Source: Eubacterium sp. CAG:251
Lineage (GTDB): Bacteria; Bacillota; Clostridia; Oscillospirales; Acutalibacteraceae
Length of the DNA: 29,668 nt
Direction: 5' to 3'
Assembly (NCBI GenBank): GCA_000436835.1
Contig: FR889160.1
Span: 1 to 29,668, forward strand
The position numbers and the translations under genes were made by a program. The notes beneath the pieces were generated by a model. It searched no databases and was not told the origin of the DNA. It saw only the letters and a program-made list of their open reading frames with translations. Shown piece after piece: positions 16,804-24,144 of this stretch; position 1 is the stretch's first letter, and every line of letters begins with the position of its first letter.

Positions 16804-16845
16804 AAGCGTCATCAAAGGAATTTTCCAATGATGACGCTTTTTTGT
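16804..16845. terminator. Bidirectional terminator between symporter and Nudix genes
   Basis: A 10-bp perfect outer stem (AAGCGTCATC 16804-16813 with GATGACGCTT 16830-16839) contains a small inner GGA/TCC pairing. A T-run follows on the plus strand, and an AT-rich tract follows on the minus strand, suiting the two convergent genes. Confidence 0.88.
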
Positions 16846-16869
16846 TAGTTATCATTTCATTTAGGTTTA

Positions 16870-17283
16870 TCAAATCAAATTTCGCCTATTAAGCTCTTTT
16901 AAAAGATACGGCTGAATAGTCGGATAAGTCCAATTATCAGGCAGAGTATCGGTTATAACAATCTTTTCAATCTCGCTGTCAAACGGTTCAAACGAGGTTA
17001 TATCGGCAACGCAAAGCATACCGTAGGTTTCATCACCATCGCCCTCTTTTACGCCGTAAATGCAAACAGGCTCAAGCGTAAAATCCTTTGCGCCCGTTTC
17101 TTCTTTGAGTTCTCTTTCTGCGGTATCGACAATAAACTCCTCAGCCTCTCTGTGACCGCCGGGAAACTCAAGAGTATCTCTCATTTTGTGCTTGCAAAGG
17201 ACAAATTTACCCTCGGTTTTAGCGCAAATGACGGCAAATTTCAATTTCTCATGGTCGTCAATATAGCTATAAAATTTAACCAT
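16870..17283 (-). CDS. Nudix hydrolase (MutT/YtkD-like)
   Basis: Hydrolyses a nucleoside diphosphate linked to another group. The 137-aa protein carries a perfect Nudix box: G, five residues, E, seven residues, then RELKEETGA (about residues 58-80). The shape of the EFPGG block resembles YtkD-type 8-oxo-dGTPases, but the substrate is unproven. I start it at the ATG at 17283, which has AGGGG 5 nt upstream; a longer frame to 17319 would run into the preceding gene. The gap to the upstream gene is 7 nt, so they are co-transcribed. The stop lies about 30 nt from the bidirectional terminator. Confidence 0.88.
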   Translation of the reverse strand: MVKFYSYIDDHEKLKFAVICAKTEGKFVLCKHKMRDTLEFPGGHREAEEFIVDTAERELKEETGAKDFTLEPVCIYGVKEGDGDETYGMLCVADITSFEPFDSEIEKIVITDTLPDNWTYPTIQPYLLKELNRRNLI

Positions 17284-17290
17284 AATTCCC

Positions 17291-17611
17291 CTATTCTGTG
17301 TTATCATCGTAAATATCAAGCTTATAAATAGGCTCGTCCTTTAAAATTGAATATTCCTCGGACGAAAGCACCTTTTGCTTAAATTCATCAACATTTTCTG
17401 CCCAATCGGCACGTGAAAACTCGCTTATTTTGCTTGACGGCGGATAAATTACATCAACGTGAATTTGATTATACCCCTCACCCTCTGCCTCATACTGCCT
17501 TACAAGTGAGAAATAATAAAGCTCATCGCACGTGAATGAAAAAATACCCGTTTCAAAAAGAAGTTCGCAATCTTTCAAATCAATTTCGCACATTTTGCAA
17601 AATGTATCCAA
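17291..17611 (-). CDS. Uncharacterised acidic protein upstream of the Nudix gene
   Basis: I do not recognise this family. The 106-aa product is acidic and soluble, with a Cys-rich N-terminus (CKMCEIDLKDC) and a beta-looking segment (ELLFETGIFSFTCDELYYFSLVRQYEAEGEG, shortened here to its sense as a hydrophobic sheet) followed by a charged helical end. The start is uncertain. The frame is open upstream of the TTG at 17611 with no in-frame ATG; alternatives are an ATG at 17593 and an ATT at 17641, the latter only a few nt after AAAGGA. It is tightly linked to the Nudix gene (7-nt gap), which suggests a related role. Confidence 0.65.
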   Translation of the reverse strand: MDTFCKMCEIDLKDCELLFETGIFSFTCDELYYFSLVRQYEAEGEGYNQIHVDVIYPPSSKISEFSRADWAENVDEFKQKVLSSEEYSILKDEPIYKLDIYDDNTE

Positions 17612-17639
17612 AATCTCACAAAGCGGGGTTTTAGTTGTA

Positions 17640-17805
17640 ATATTTTCCTTTAAATAAGTTATAAATAAGTTAAAATATCCATATTATTTTAAGAATAACT
17701 CCTTAATTTCCTTGCAACGCTTTCTGCGTTTAAAATTTAATCAGCCATTTTAATTTTAGCAATAGTAATCGTCATTTCTGTTTATAACGTATCACAACGT
17801 AGCGA
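17640..17805. other. Intergenic stretch without a recognised gene
   Basis: AT-rich DNA between the acidic-protein gene and the terminator of the MGMT-like gene. It holds a short hairpin (AACGC/GCGTT, about 17716-17730). No convincing promoter, RNA gene or ORF with a ribosome binding site was seen. Confidence 0.4.
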
Positions 17806-17839
17806 TAAAAATAATGTTAAATCAACGATTTAACATTAT
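17806..17839 (-). terminator. Terminator after the MGMT-like gene
   Basis: A 13-bp perfect stem (17811-17823 with 17827-17839) has a 3-nt loop and is followed on the minus strand by TTTTTA. It starts 11 nt after the MGMT-like stop. Confidence 0.8.
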
Positions 17840-17850
17840 AATCTAATATT

Positions 17851-18153
17851 TTAGCCACGCCATTGATATTTTTCTAAATCCACCTTACCGTCAATCACTT
17901 CAATACCCTCGCTTATAAGCAAATCCGACTGCACCCTTAAACCGCCAAAGGCGAAATTTTCTGTCAGTTTACCCTTACTGTTTACAACACGATAGCAAGG
18001 TATTTTTTGAGGGTTTGGATTTTTATGAAGTGCATTACCTACTGCTCTTGCATAATAAGGATTGCCGCAAAGTGTAGCTATTTGCCCATAAGTTGCAACC
18101 TTGCCATACGGTATTTTCGAAACTATTTTGTATATTTTTTCATTTAATGTCAT
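17851..18153 (-). CDS. MGMT-family DNA-binding protein (Ogt/ATL-like)
   Basis: Short protein of the O6-alkylguanine-DNA alkyltransferase C-terminal domain family. The 100-aa product consists only of the winged-helix domain, with IPYGKVATYGQIA (recognition-helix region), RAVGNAL and the active-site block IPCYRVV. The alkyl-acceptor cysteine is present, unlike alkyltransferase-like proteins with Trp in that position, but the usual His of PCHRV is Tyr. It may therefore be an active minimal methyltransferase or a damage-binding protein. The ATG at 18153 is preferred (normal length, 4-nt gap to the upstream gene); the GTG at 18192 would overlap it by 35 nt. The ribosome binding site is poor, so translational coupling is likely. 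Confidence 0.88.
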   Translation of the reverse strand: MTLNEKIYKIVSKIPYGKVATYGQIATLCGNPYYARAVGNALHKNPNPQKIPCYRVVNSKGKLTENFAFGGLRVQSDLLISEGIEVIDGKVDLEKYQWRG

Positions 18154-18157
18154 AATT

Positions 18158-18796
18158 TTAATTATATTTAAAATTGCCTGTCCATTTACCACAATAGCTA
18201 CAAGACCAACATTCGTAGCCGTATGGAGATATTTTATAATATTCCTCTACCGTGATTTTTCCCTCTTGCCATTGCTTATAGTAATCATTATCTACTTGCA
18301 CCCAGTAATTATCAACTTCATCCCTACTATTAAACCATCTTCCAATATTGCCACATTTTATACTATGATTGTTATTGTTTGTGCAATGGGTTTCTTTTTG
18401 GATATTATCTTTGTTACATTTTGTGTCTTTCGGAGTTTTTATACTCTTTACTTTAGACCATTTTGAATATCGAGTTTTTTTATTTGATGATTTATATGTT
18501 CTTATTCTGAAATAATATTTTTTGCTTTCCTTTAGATTTGAAATTTTCTTAGAAGTTATTTTTGCTTTTTTAATCTTAATGGATTTTTTATTCTTTTTAA
18601 ACTTACTGTCGGTTGAATATTGGATTTGATAGCCCATGATTTTAGATTTCTTTTTCCACTTGACGGTAACGGTATTTTCCTTAACTGATAAAGACGAAAT
18701 ACCGACAGTTGGCAATGCTGCGGCAAACGCCGTAATCGGAAAGCAAACGCTATATATCATTATTATTGATAATAAAATTGATGTAATTTTTTTCAT
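18158..18796 (-). CDS. Secreted protein with Fn3-like domain and Cys-rich C-terminus
   Basis: Exported protein of unknown function, 212 aa from the ATG at 18796, which has AGAGG about 8 nt upstream and begins a clear signal peptide (KK, hydrophobic core, cleavage after AFA, about residue 25). A lysine-rich fibronectin type III-like domain follows (about 30-125; KVKWKKKSKIMGYQIQYS-like and YYFRIRTYK strands). The C-terminal 80 residues have paired cysteines and aromatics (HSIKCGNIGRWF, then ECWSCSYCGKWTGN), which could form a secreted zinc-ribbon or disulfide knob. A longer frame to 18898 lacks a ribosome binding site and would bury the signal peptide. It precedes the MGMT-like gene by 4 nt, although the two have no obvious common role. 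Confidence 0.78.
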   Translation of the reverse strand: MKKITSILLSIIMIYSVCFPITAFAAALPTVGISSLSVKENTVTVKWKKKSKIMGYQIQYSTDSKFKKNKKSIKIKKAKITSKKISNLKESKKYYFRIRTYKSSNKKTRYSKWSKVKSIKTPKDTKCNKDNIQKETHCTNNNNHSIKCGNIGRWFNSRDEVDNYWVQVDNDYYKQWQEGKITVEEYYKISPYGYECWSCSYCGKWTGNFKYN

Positions 18797-18940
18797 TTTG
18801 ATAGCCTCTGTTTGATTATTTAAAATTTCTCTTTTTTTAAATACGTTGATAAGCTTTAATTCGGTTAAAGCCGACCTTATTTGTATTTCTCTTACCATTC
18901 ACGAAGTATTTATAAACTTGCGTTTCATTATCAAAAGCAT

Positions 18941-19198
18941 TCAAACACATATAGCGTTACACTTGATTATCGCTGAAAAGGTTAGCAAATATTTTTTTAC
19001 AATCTGCGACACATAGTAACCATTATTAAATTTAACTATCCATTTTACAAGCTCACTGTAATAATCATACCAAGAGTCACAAATTGCATTACCAATCGGA
19101 GCGTATTTATCATTATGAATTGAATGAATTTTCATCAAATTATCTACAATCTCGTCAGGAAGCTCAGACTTATTTTTCCTCATAATAAGTTGAAACAT
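18941..19198 (-). CDS. Small protein of unknown function
   Basis: I do not recognise it. The product of about 85 aa has a plausible globular composition (SELPDEIVDNLMKIHSIHND, later WYDYYSELVKWIVKFNNGYY), rich in aromatics and hydrophobics but with no signal peptide or clear membrane span. The first ATG of the frame (19237) lies between the -35 and -10 of a strong promoter, so it cannot be the start; the next ATG, 19198, is proposed. Its ribosome binding site is weak (AAAGG about 16 nt upstream). It could be a fragment of a larger, decayed gene. Confidence 0.45.
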   Translation of the reverse strand: MFQLIMRKNKSELPDEIVDNLMKIHSIHNDKYAPIGNAICDSWYDYYSELVKWIVKFNNGYYVSQIVKKYLLTFSAIIKCNAICV

Positions 19199-19227
19199 AT
19201 TTGCAAAAAATCGACCTTTATAGTTAA

Positions 19228-19256
19228 AATATAGCATAGATAATACTTGTTGTCAA
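19228..19256 (-). promoter_or_regulatory. Near-consensus promoter for the small accessory genes
   Basis: On the minus strand, TTGACA (19256-19251) and TATATT (19233-19228) are separated by 17 nt. It can drive the small unknown gene and possibly the secreted Fn3 and MGMT-like genes beyond it. Confidence 0.72.
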
Positions 19257-19292
19257 TGCAACTATATATTTGTTCGACAGGATAACAGGCAT

Positions 19293-19328
19293 AAAAAACT
19301 GCGAAGAATTAAATCTCCGCAGTTTTTT
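19293..19328. terminator. Bidirectional terminator-like hairpin
   Basis: A stem of 11 bp (AAAAAACTGCG 19293-19303 with CGCAGTTTTTT 19318-19328) has an inner AGA/TCT pairing. Runs of A and T on either side allow function in both directions. It lies upstream of the promoter at 19228 and downstream of the large transporter gene, so it insulates them. Confidence 0.82.
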
Positions 19329-19347
19329 CTTTGCTGAAGAACAATAA

Positions 19348-19377
19348 AAATGCACCGAACAAAAGTCCGATGCATTT
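19348..19377. repeat. Second hairpin downstream of the transporter gene
   Basis: AAATGCA (19348-19354) pairs with TGCATTT (19371-19377), with further inner pairing CCGAAC/GTCCGG-like (one mismatch) around an AAAA loop. A short T tract follows on each strand. It is either another terminator or part of the adjacent repeat. Confidence 0.55.
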
Positions 19378-19378
19378 A

Positions 19379-19426
19379 AATCCCTCCGTCGCACTTCGTG
19401 CGCCACCTCCCTTTACAAGGGAGCCT
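19379..19426 (-). repeat. Dispersed palindromic repeat of the kind common in gut Clostridia
   Basis: Read on the minus strand it begins GGCTCCCTTGTAAAGGGAG, a 7-bp stem (19407-19413 with 19417-19423). A second hairpin GCAC/GTGC around 19391-19401 follows, then GACGGAGGGATT. I recall very similar non-coding elements dispersed in many gut Clostridia genomes, but I cannot verify copies from this window. There is no transposase nearby. The 60-aa frame across it is not a gene. Confidence 0.6.
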
Positions 19427-19444
19427 TAAAAGGTAAAAATTATT

Positions 19445-21967
19445 TTATTTCTTTCTTCTTGCAGCTTTGCGCTTAGCAAGCTCAGCCTCAAGCTCTTTAC
19501 GCTTACGCTCATTTTCAAGTTCCTTAGCCTTTTCTTCAGCCTCAGCTCTTGCCTTTGCCTCATCATACTGAGCGGCAATTTCATCAAGATGCTTGAAGTT
19601 TTCCTTTTGCTCAAGAAGCTTACGAGAAGTGATATAAGCGTCTGCGGCACGGTTAAACATAGCGTGCTTATCCATTTCAGCCTTAGAAGCCTTACGTGCC
19701 TCTTTACGCTCGTTGGCATACTTATTCATATCAGCTTTAATCTTAGCAATCTCGCCCTTATCCTTAGCCTTTTTAGCGTCGTGAAGTTCCTTATTAAGCT
19801 CTTCAAGTCTGTCATCGCACTTATCCTCAACAGCGAAGAAGCCCTCAAGAACAGACATTTCAGGCTCTTTGAACTCATTAACCGAGCCAAAGTGCTTAAG
19901 ATAATTCTTATGAGAAGCAAGCTTTTTCTTAGCAAGCTCAATTTCAACCTTACGGATTTCCTTATGCTGCTCGGTATCCTTTGGAAGAGCCTTAGCAGCG
20001 GCAAGCTCAGCCTTAACAGCATTAACATCCATATTAACGATACCGTCAAGACCTGCATCATATACCTTTTGATAAAGGTCAACCTGACGCATTACGTTTT
20101 CAGAATTGAACTTATCAAGCTCAGCACAAACAAATTGTGAGATTTCGATTTCCTCATTATATTCGAGTGCTTCACGGTAAGCCTTTTTAGCGGCTTTCTT
20201 TTCCTTGCCCTTAAGGTGCTTATAATCCTCCTTAGACACCGGCTTAGGAGTAGCTGTTGCCATTTCCCTTGCATTATTAACAAGGTCGATAGCCTCAACA
20301 AGCCCTTTATCGCTCAAAGCGTCGTTAGCATAGTCCTCAAAAAGAGCACGTACCTTAAGCACACGAACAACAGCCTTTTGCTTCTTCTCTGTAAAATCAT
20401 AGAAGAAGAAAGGAATTACATTAAGTGTTGCACCGACAGCGGCAACAATAATAAGCACACGAAGAAGAGGAATAAGAACACCGTCAACGTCATAAAGAGC
20501 GTTAGACGCATTAAAAATATCCTGACCGTTGGCCGCCTGTTCACGAAGCATTTGACCAATAGTTTCGGTAGCGCCCGGAAGCTTACGAGCCATAAGAGCA
20601 GAATCGTTTACAACTCTTCTTGCAGTTTCAACATTCATACCAAGCTTTTCCTGAAGAGTAGGAATAACAGATGAAGTGATAAGAGTGATTACAGAGCCGA
20701 TTGTTGCAACAGCGGCAAACATACCGTCAATTCTTTCGCCGGTTCTGTACTGCTGATAGTCACGAATATCGGCCTGAATAGCAGGGTTAAGAATATGAGC
20801 AAACGCACCTACGATACCGTTGCAATATAAGCAAAGGAGTACCATCCAAATAGTTGCGCTTGTAATCTTGCCTGTAAAGAGAATCATTGCAAGGATGAAT
20901 ACAATATTAAGAAGGTTAGTAACAATCTGAACATTTTTCTTACCGTACTTGCGGATAAAGAACGGAGCCATAATCATACCCCAAAGAGCAGAGTTACCGT
21001 TAAGTGTTACGATAATACCGTAAACGTTACCCGAACAAGCGCCGCCGTAGTTATAAAGCCAAGCAAGGATATTTGAATAAGCCAATTCAAGGAAGCCTAT
21101 CCAGCTTGCAAGCGAAATAATCCAGAAATATTTATTCTTTGCAACAGCTTTGAAAGCATCGGTAAATTTAATTTGAATAACGTGGGTCTTAGCCTGAATA
21201 ATCTTTTCTTTGGTATTTGCATAAACAATTACCAAAAGAGCAGAACCGAGGATACCCAAAATCGGGAACACAAGTCTGTAAACACGGATATCGGTCTGAT
21301 TAGTATGGAATACGTTTTCAGCGACGATAGGCATAATAAGGTTTACAACAGATGGTCCGAGAGAATATACAATACTCTTAATTGATGCAACGTCAGCTCT
21401 TTCCTGTGAGTTAGGAGAAAGAACGTGAATAAGGTTTTCATACGCATCATAGAAGAACATATATACAAATTGAAGAATAACGTTAAATAAGAGAAGAACA
21501 AAGCATTTTGCAAGATAATCTGCTGTTTTGCCTGCGAATAAAACGTTAGTGCCGACAAGAAGTGAAAGCTTGTCATATGGGAACCATACCATAGCTATAA
21601 AGAGAACAGCCGAAGGTATACCCATCATCAATATGTAAGGTCGATATTTACCCGCTTTATTACGTGTATTATCAACAATTGTTGCACGCAATCCCGTAAG
21701 CGGAATACTTGCGACAGTTGCAATAACATACAAGATATACATATCGGTTGGTGTTATACCGATTGTACCTGTAATAAATACATTTGTTGTTGCGAGCATA
21801 CAGATATAGCTCATACTAACGATAAGGTATGCGCCTATACCGCCGAATGCATATGAACCAATTTCCTTAAAGGACATATATCTGCCCTTGGGCGGCTCTT
21901 TCCAATAGTATTTTACATTGTCAACAAGAGTCGTCACTTTTTGTTTGAGTGAAGCAATGTCTGCCAT
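19445..21967 (-). CDS. GPH-type sugar:cation symporter with long C-terminal cytoplasmic tail
   Basis: Membrane transporter of the glycoside-pentoside-hexuronide:cation symporter/MFS type. The N-terminal 523 residues hold about twelve hydrophobic segments, with family-like blocks such as GYRPYIL-type KAGKYRPYILMMG near residue 110 and the DIRDYQQYRTGERIDGMFAA block near 410. After the last segment (FFFYDF) comes a tail of about 317 residues, almost wholly charged and helical, with Ala/Glu/Lys-rich coiled-coil stretches and a very basic end (KRKAARRKK). Family members are normally about 450-500 aa, so the tail is an addition. The ATG has TAAGGGGG 6 nt upstream and its own promoter. The substrate is not deducible. 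Confidence 0.85.
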   Translation of the reverse strand: MADIASLKQKVTTLVDNVKYYWKEPPKGRYMSFKEIGSYAFGGIGAYLIVSMSYICMLATTNVFITGTIGITPTDMYILYVIATVASIPLTGLRATIVDNTRNKAGKYRPYILMMGIPSAVLFIAMVWFPYDKLSLLVGTNVLFAGKTADYLAKCFVLLLFNVILQFVYMFFYDAYENLIHVLSPNSQERADVASIKSIVYSLGPSVVNLIMPIVAENVFHTNQTDIRVYRLVFPILGILGSALLVIVYANTKEKIIQAKTHVIQIKFTDAFKAVAKNKYFWIISLASWIGFLELAYSNILAWLYNYGGACSGNVYGIIVTLNGNSALWGMIMAPFFIRKYGKKNVQIVTNLLNIVFILAMILFTGKITSATIWMVLLCLYCNGIVGAFAHILNPAIQADIRDYQQYRTGERIDGMFAAVATIGSVITLITSSVIPTLQEKLGMNVETARRVVNDSALMARKLPGATETIGQMLREQAANGQDIFNASNALYDVDGVLIPLLRVLIIVAAVGATLNVIPFFFYDFTEKKQKAVVRVLKVRALFEDYANDALSDKGLVEAIDLVNNAREMATATPKPVSKEDYKHLKGKEKKAAKKAYREALEYNEEIEISQFVCAELDKFNSENVMRQVDLYQKVYDAGLDGIVNMDVNAVKAELAAAKALPKDTEQHKEIRKVEIELAKKKLASHKNYLKHFGSVNEFKEPEMSVLEGFFAVEDKCDDRLEELNKELHDAKKAKDKGEIAKIKADMNKYANERKEARKASKAEMDKHAMFNRAADAYITSRKLLEQKENFKHLDEIAAQYDEAKARAEAEEKAKELENERKRKELEAELAKRKAARRKK

Positions 21968-21998
21968 ACTAATCCCCCTTAGTTAAATCATAAGCCAT

Positions 21999-22027
21999 AT
22001 AATAACACATTAATTTTGCGATTACAA
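21999..22027 (-). promoter_or_regulatory. Promoter of the GPH transporter gene
   Basis: On the minus strand, TTGTAA (22027-22022) and TATTAT (22004-21999) are separated by 17 nt. It follows directly after the terminator of the upstream gene. Confidence 0.6.
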
Positions 22028-22028
22028 C

Positions 22029-22058
22029 AAAAAAGATACAATTTCTTGTATCTTTTTT
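22029..22058 (-). terminator. Terminator after the pseudo-transglutaminase lipoprotein gene
   Basis: A 13-bp perfect stem (AAAAAAGATACAA 22029-22041 with TTGTATCTTTTTT 22046-22058) has a 4-nt loop. On the minus strand the hairpin's own T-run forms the U-tract. It closes the maturase operon. Confidence 0.85.
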
Positions 22059-22093
22059 ATTAAATATATCAAATTGTAGTATATAAAGTGAAT

Positions 22094-23005
22094 TTAGTCC
22101 AAATTGAATTCAAAGTCATCATTTCCTTTAATATCAACAATAACTTTAGAGCCTGAAATTTCATAAGAACTTGAAGTTGAAAGCTTGGAAAACGTTTCAT
22201 CATCAATTTCATCGGGAGACGAATTATCGGTAAACATAAATCCCGAACCCGTTTGTGCCCTCTTGGTATCCATTGCAAAATATTTTAATGCCTTACCTGA
22301 ATTATCCTCAAGTTCAGAAGTGACATCAAAGAAATACTTTTGCCCTTTAAAATCGGCAAGCGATATCATTTTTGCAATAGAGTTTGAATCAACATTAATA
22401 AGATGAGAAGCATTGATATCATTTTGAAGGAGCAAATATTCAAACAGCCCACTCAAGGTTGAACTCATACCCTTGCCCTGCAAAACAGTGTCAAAAACGG
22501 TGGTAACCGAATTATCAACCTTAAAATTACTTGCTATATATGAATATACGTTAAGCAAATATTCATCTTTGCCGACCTTGCCGTATCCGCATTTATTCAT
22601 TATTTTTGAAATATCGGCATTAAATTCCTTTAGCTTGGCATTTTGCGTTTCCTTATCATTTGCATAAGTAATTTTAACACCTGAATTATCGTTGAGGAAA
22701 TCGATTCCGTCAACAAGAATATATTGCGGAAAAGAAGTATAAAACAACCGATTTACATCATCAGAAAGCGAAACATTATATTTAACCTCACTCTTGTAAT
22801 TAAGAACGGCGTCGCAAAGCTTTTCATAAGCTTTGATTGACGATTCATCAAGAGAAGAATAATGAGCGTCGGTAGTTATTTTAAGTTCAATATTATTTTC
22901 CGAAGATTTATTGTTGCCGTCTTCATTTACACTTTTATCACTGCAAGCTGCAAAAAGCGAACACACAAAAGCCGCACTTAATATTAACGATATAGCTTTT
23001 TTCAT
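22094..23005 (-). CDS. Lipoprotein with apparently inactive transglutaminase-like domain
   Basis: Exported lipoprotein of unknown function, 303 aa. The signal peptide ends in a lipobox LFAAC with the modified Cys at 21, followed by a Ser/Asn/Glu linker. The region from about 150 to 250 resembles the transglutaminase-like domain of Clostridia surface proteins: VLQGKGMSSTLSGLFEYLLL sits where active members have GKGVC plus a helix, and KYFFDVTSE where they have the YYxVDVTWD strand. The catalytic Cys appears replaced by Ser, and the HAWN histidine block is not recognisable (AKMISL). It is therefore probably a binding or scaffold version. Its ATG shares one base with the radical-SAM stop (TAATG), so the two are translationally coupled. 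Confidence 0.75.
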   Translation of the reverse strand: MKKAISLILSAAFVCSLFAACSDKSVNEDGNNKSSENNIELKITTDAHYSSLDESSIKAYEKLCDAVLNYKSEVKYNVSLSDDVNRLFYTSFPQYILVDGIDFLNDNSGVKITYANDKETQNAKLKEFNADISKIMNKCGYGKVGKDEYLLNVYSYIASNFKVDNSVTTVFDTVLQGKGMSSTLSGLFEYLLLQNDINASHLINVDSNSIAKMISLADFKGQKYFFDVTSELEDNSGKALKYFAMDTKRAQTGSGFMFTDNSSPDEIDDETFSKLSTSSSYEISGSKVIVDIKGNDDFEFNLD

Positions 23006-24090
23006 TAATTAACACCTACTTTTTTAAGCGTTTTTAGTTTATCCTCACATTGAGAGAAAAATTGCCTGTAAGCTAAGCAGTAATCACTGCTTTCTCGGTT
23101 GCGCCTGCAACCGCCGCCACGACAAATATAAAAATACTTACATTCCTTACACTTATCATCAAGCTTAAAGGAACTTTTTATAAATTCAACACATTTAGAG
23201 GTTTTATACATTTGTTTAAATGACGATTCGTTGATATTACCCAAAAGCCATTCATCTGTGCAATAGAAATCGCAAGGATAAACACTTCCGTCACCTTCAA
23301 CAACAAATTGGTTTGAGCAAAAACCATTCATTCCGCATTGCTCTGCGTTATTACCGTTTATGAGAGATATGTAATTATCAAAAGTACGAATTGAAACAAA
23401 ATCTCCACGCAAATAATCGTTATAATAAATATTAAATCCTTTTGTTAAAAAATATGCATAATCGTCGTTATTCATATACATATCGTTTTCTTTTTCACCA
23501 AAAGGCTTCAAGCCGACAATAAACTGAATATATCTTAAATCGTTTGACTTAAAAAATCTATACGCTTTTCTGAAATTAAGTGCCGTATTTTTAGTTAAAA
23601 CGGAAAGAACATTAAAAGAAACGTTATGTTTTTTCAAAATATCTATTCCCTTTAATATATCATCAAACGAACTTTTACCGTTTGGATAAATCCGATATTT
23701 ATTAACTTCCTTATCACCGTCAAGGGAAACGCCAATTAAAAAACCGTTTTCCTTAAAGAAAAGTGCAAATTCATCATTAATAAGCGTTGAGTTTGTTTGC
23801 AGGCAATAATGAACATTACTGCCCTTTTTGTTTGATTTTTTAACGTAAGATACAAAATTTTTATAAAAATCAAGCGAGCACAAAAGCGGCTCTCCTCCTT
23901 GGAATGTAAAATACACATCGGTAGAGTCCGCAAATTCAAGTGCACTGTCAACAACTCTTTTTGCAGTATCATCGCTCATAAAGCCTTTTGAAAAATCAGT
24001 TCGCTTAGATGAAAGCGAATGATAAAAGCAGTATTCACAAGCGAGATTGCAATTGCTTGATGCCGGTTTGAGCATAACCGAAATCGGCAT
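23005..24090 (-). CDS. Radical-SAM/SPASM protein, anaerobic sulfatase-maturase-like
   Basis: Cytoplasmic [4Fe-4S] enzyme of the anSME type, which oxidises an active-site Cys or Ser of a client sulfatase to formylglycine. The 361-aa protein has the radical-SAM motif C14-C18-C21 (CNLACEYC), a GGEP block (FQGGEPLL), and LDG near the middle (VSLDGDKE). The SPASM cysteines for two auxiliary clusters are all visible: CGMNGFC, VYPCDFY, CKECKYFYICRGGGC and the late DYC. The Asp after PC, proposed as catalytic base in characterised enzymes, is kept. Length and N-terminus (MPISVMLKPASS) agree with anSME. AAGGTGA precedes the ATG. No sulfatase is in the window, so the client is unknown and another target protein is possible. 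Confidence 0.88.
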   Translation of the reverse strand: MPISVMLKPASSNCNLACEYCFYHSLSSKRTDFSKGFMSDDTAKRVVDSALEFADSTDVYFTFQGGEPLLCSLDFYKNFVSYVKKSNKKGSNVHYCLQTNSTLINDEFALFFKENGFLIGVSLDGDKEVNKYRIYPNGKSSFDDILKGIDILKKHNVSFNVLSVLTKNTALNFRKAYRFFKSNDLRYIQFIVGLKPFGEKENDMYMNNDDYAYFLTKGFNIYYNDYLRGDFVSIRTFDNYISLINGNNAEQCGMNGFCSNQFVVEGDGSVYPCDFYCTDEWLLGNINESSFKQMYKTSKCVEFIKSSFKLDDKCKECKYFYICRGGGCRRNRESSDYCLAYRQFFSQCEDKLKTLKKVGVN

Positions 24091-24144
24091 TTAATCACCT
24101 TCTAACCCATTTAGTATATAACAAAAGAAATAAATAGACAAGTG

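Noticed and set aside
19224..19406. 60-codon minus-strand frame
   Set aside because: It runs through a dispersed repeat, two hairpins and a promoter; it is not a gene.
19589..20140. 183-codon plus-strand frame under the transporter tail
   Set aside because: The repetitive charged codons of the tail leave the opposite strand open. There is no promoter or ribosome binding site, and the product is a low-complexity Leu/Ser string.
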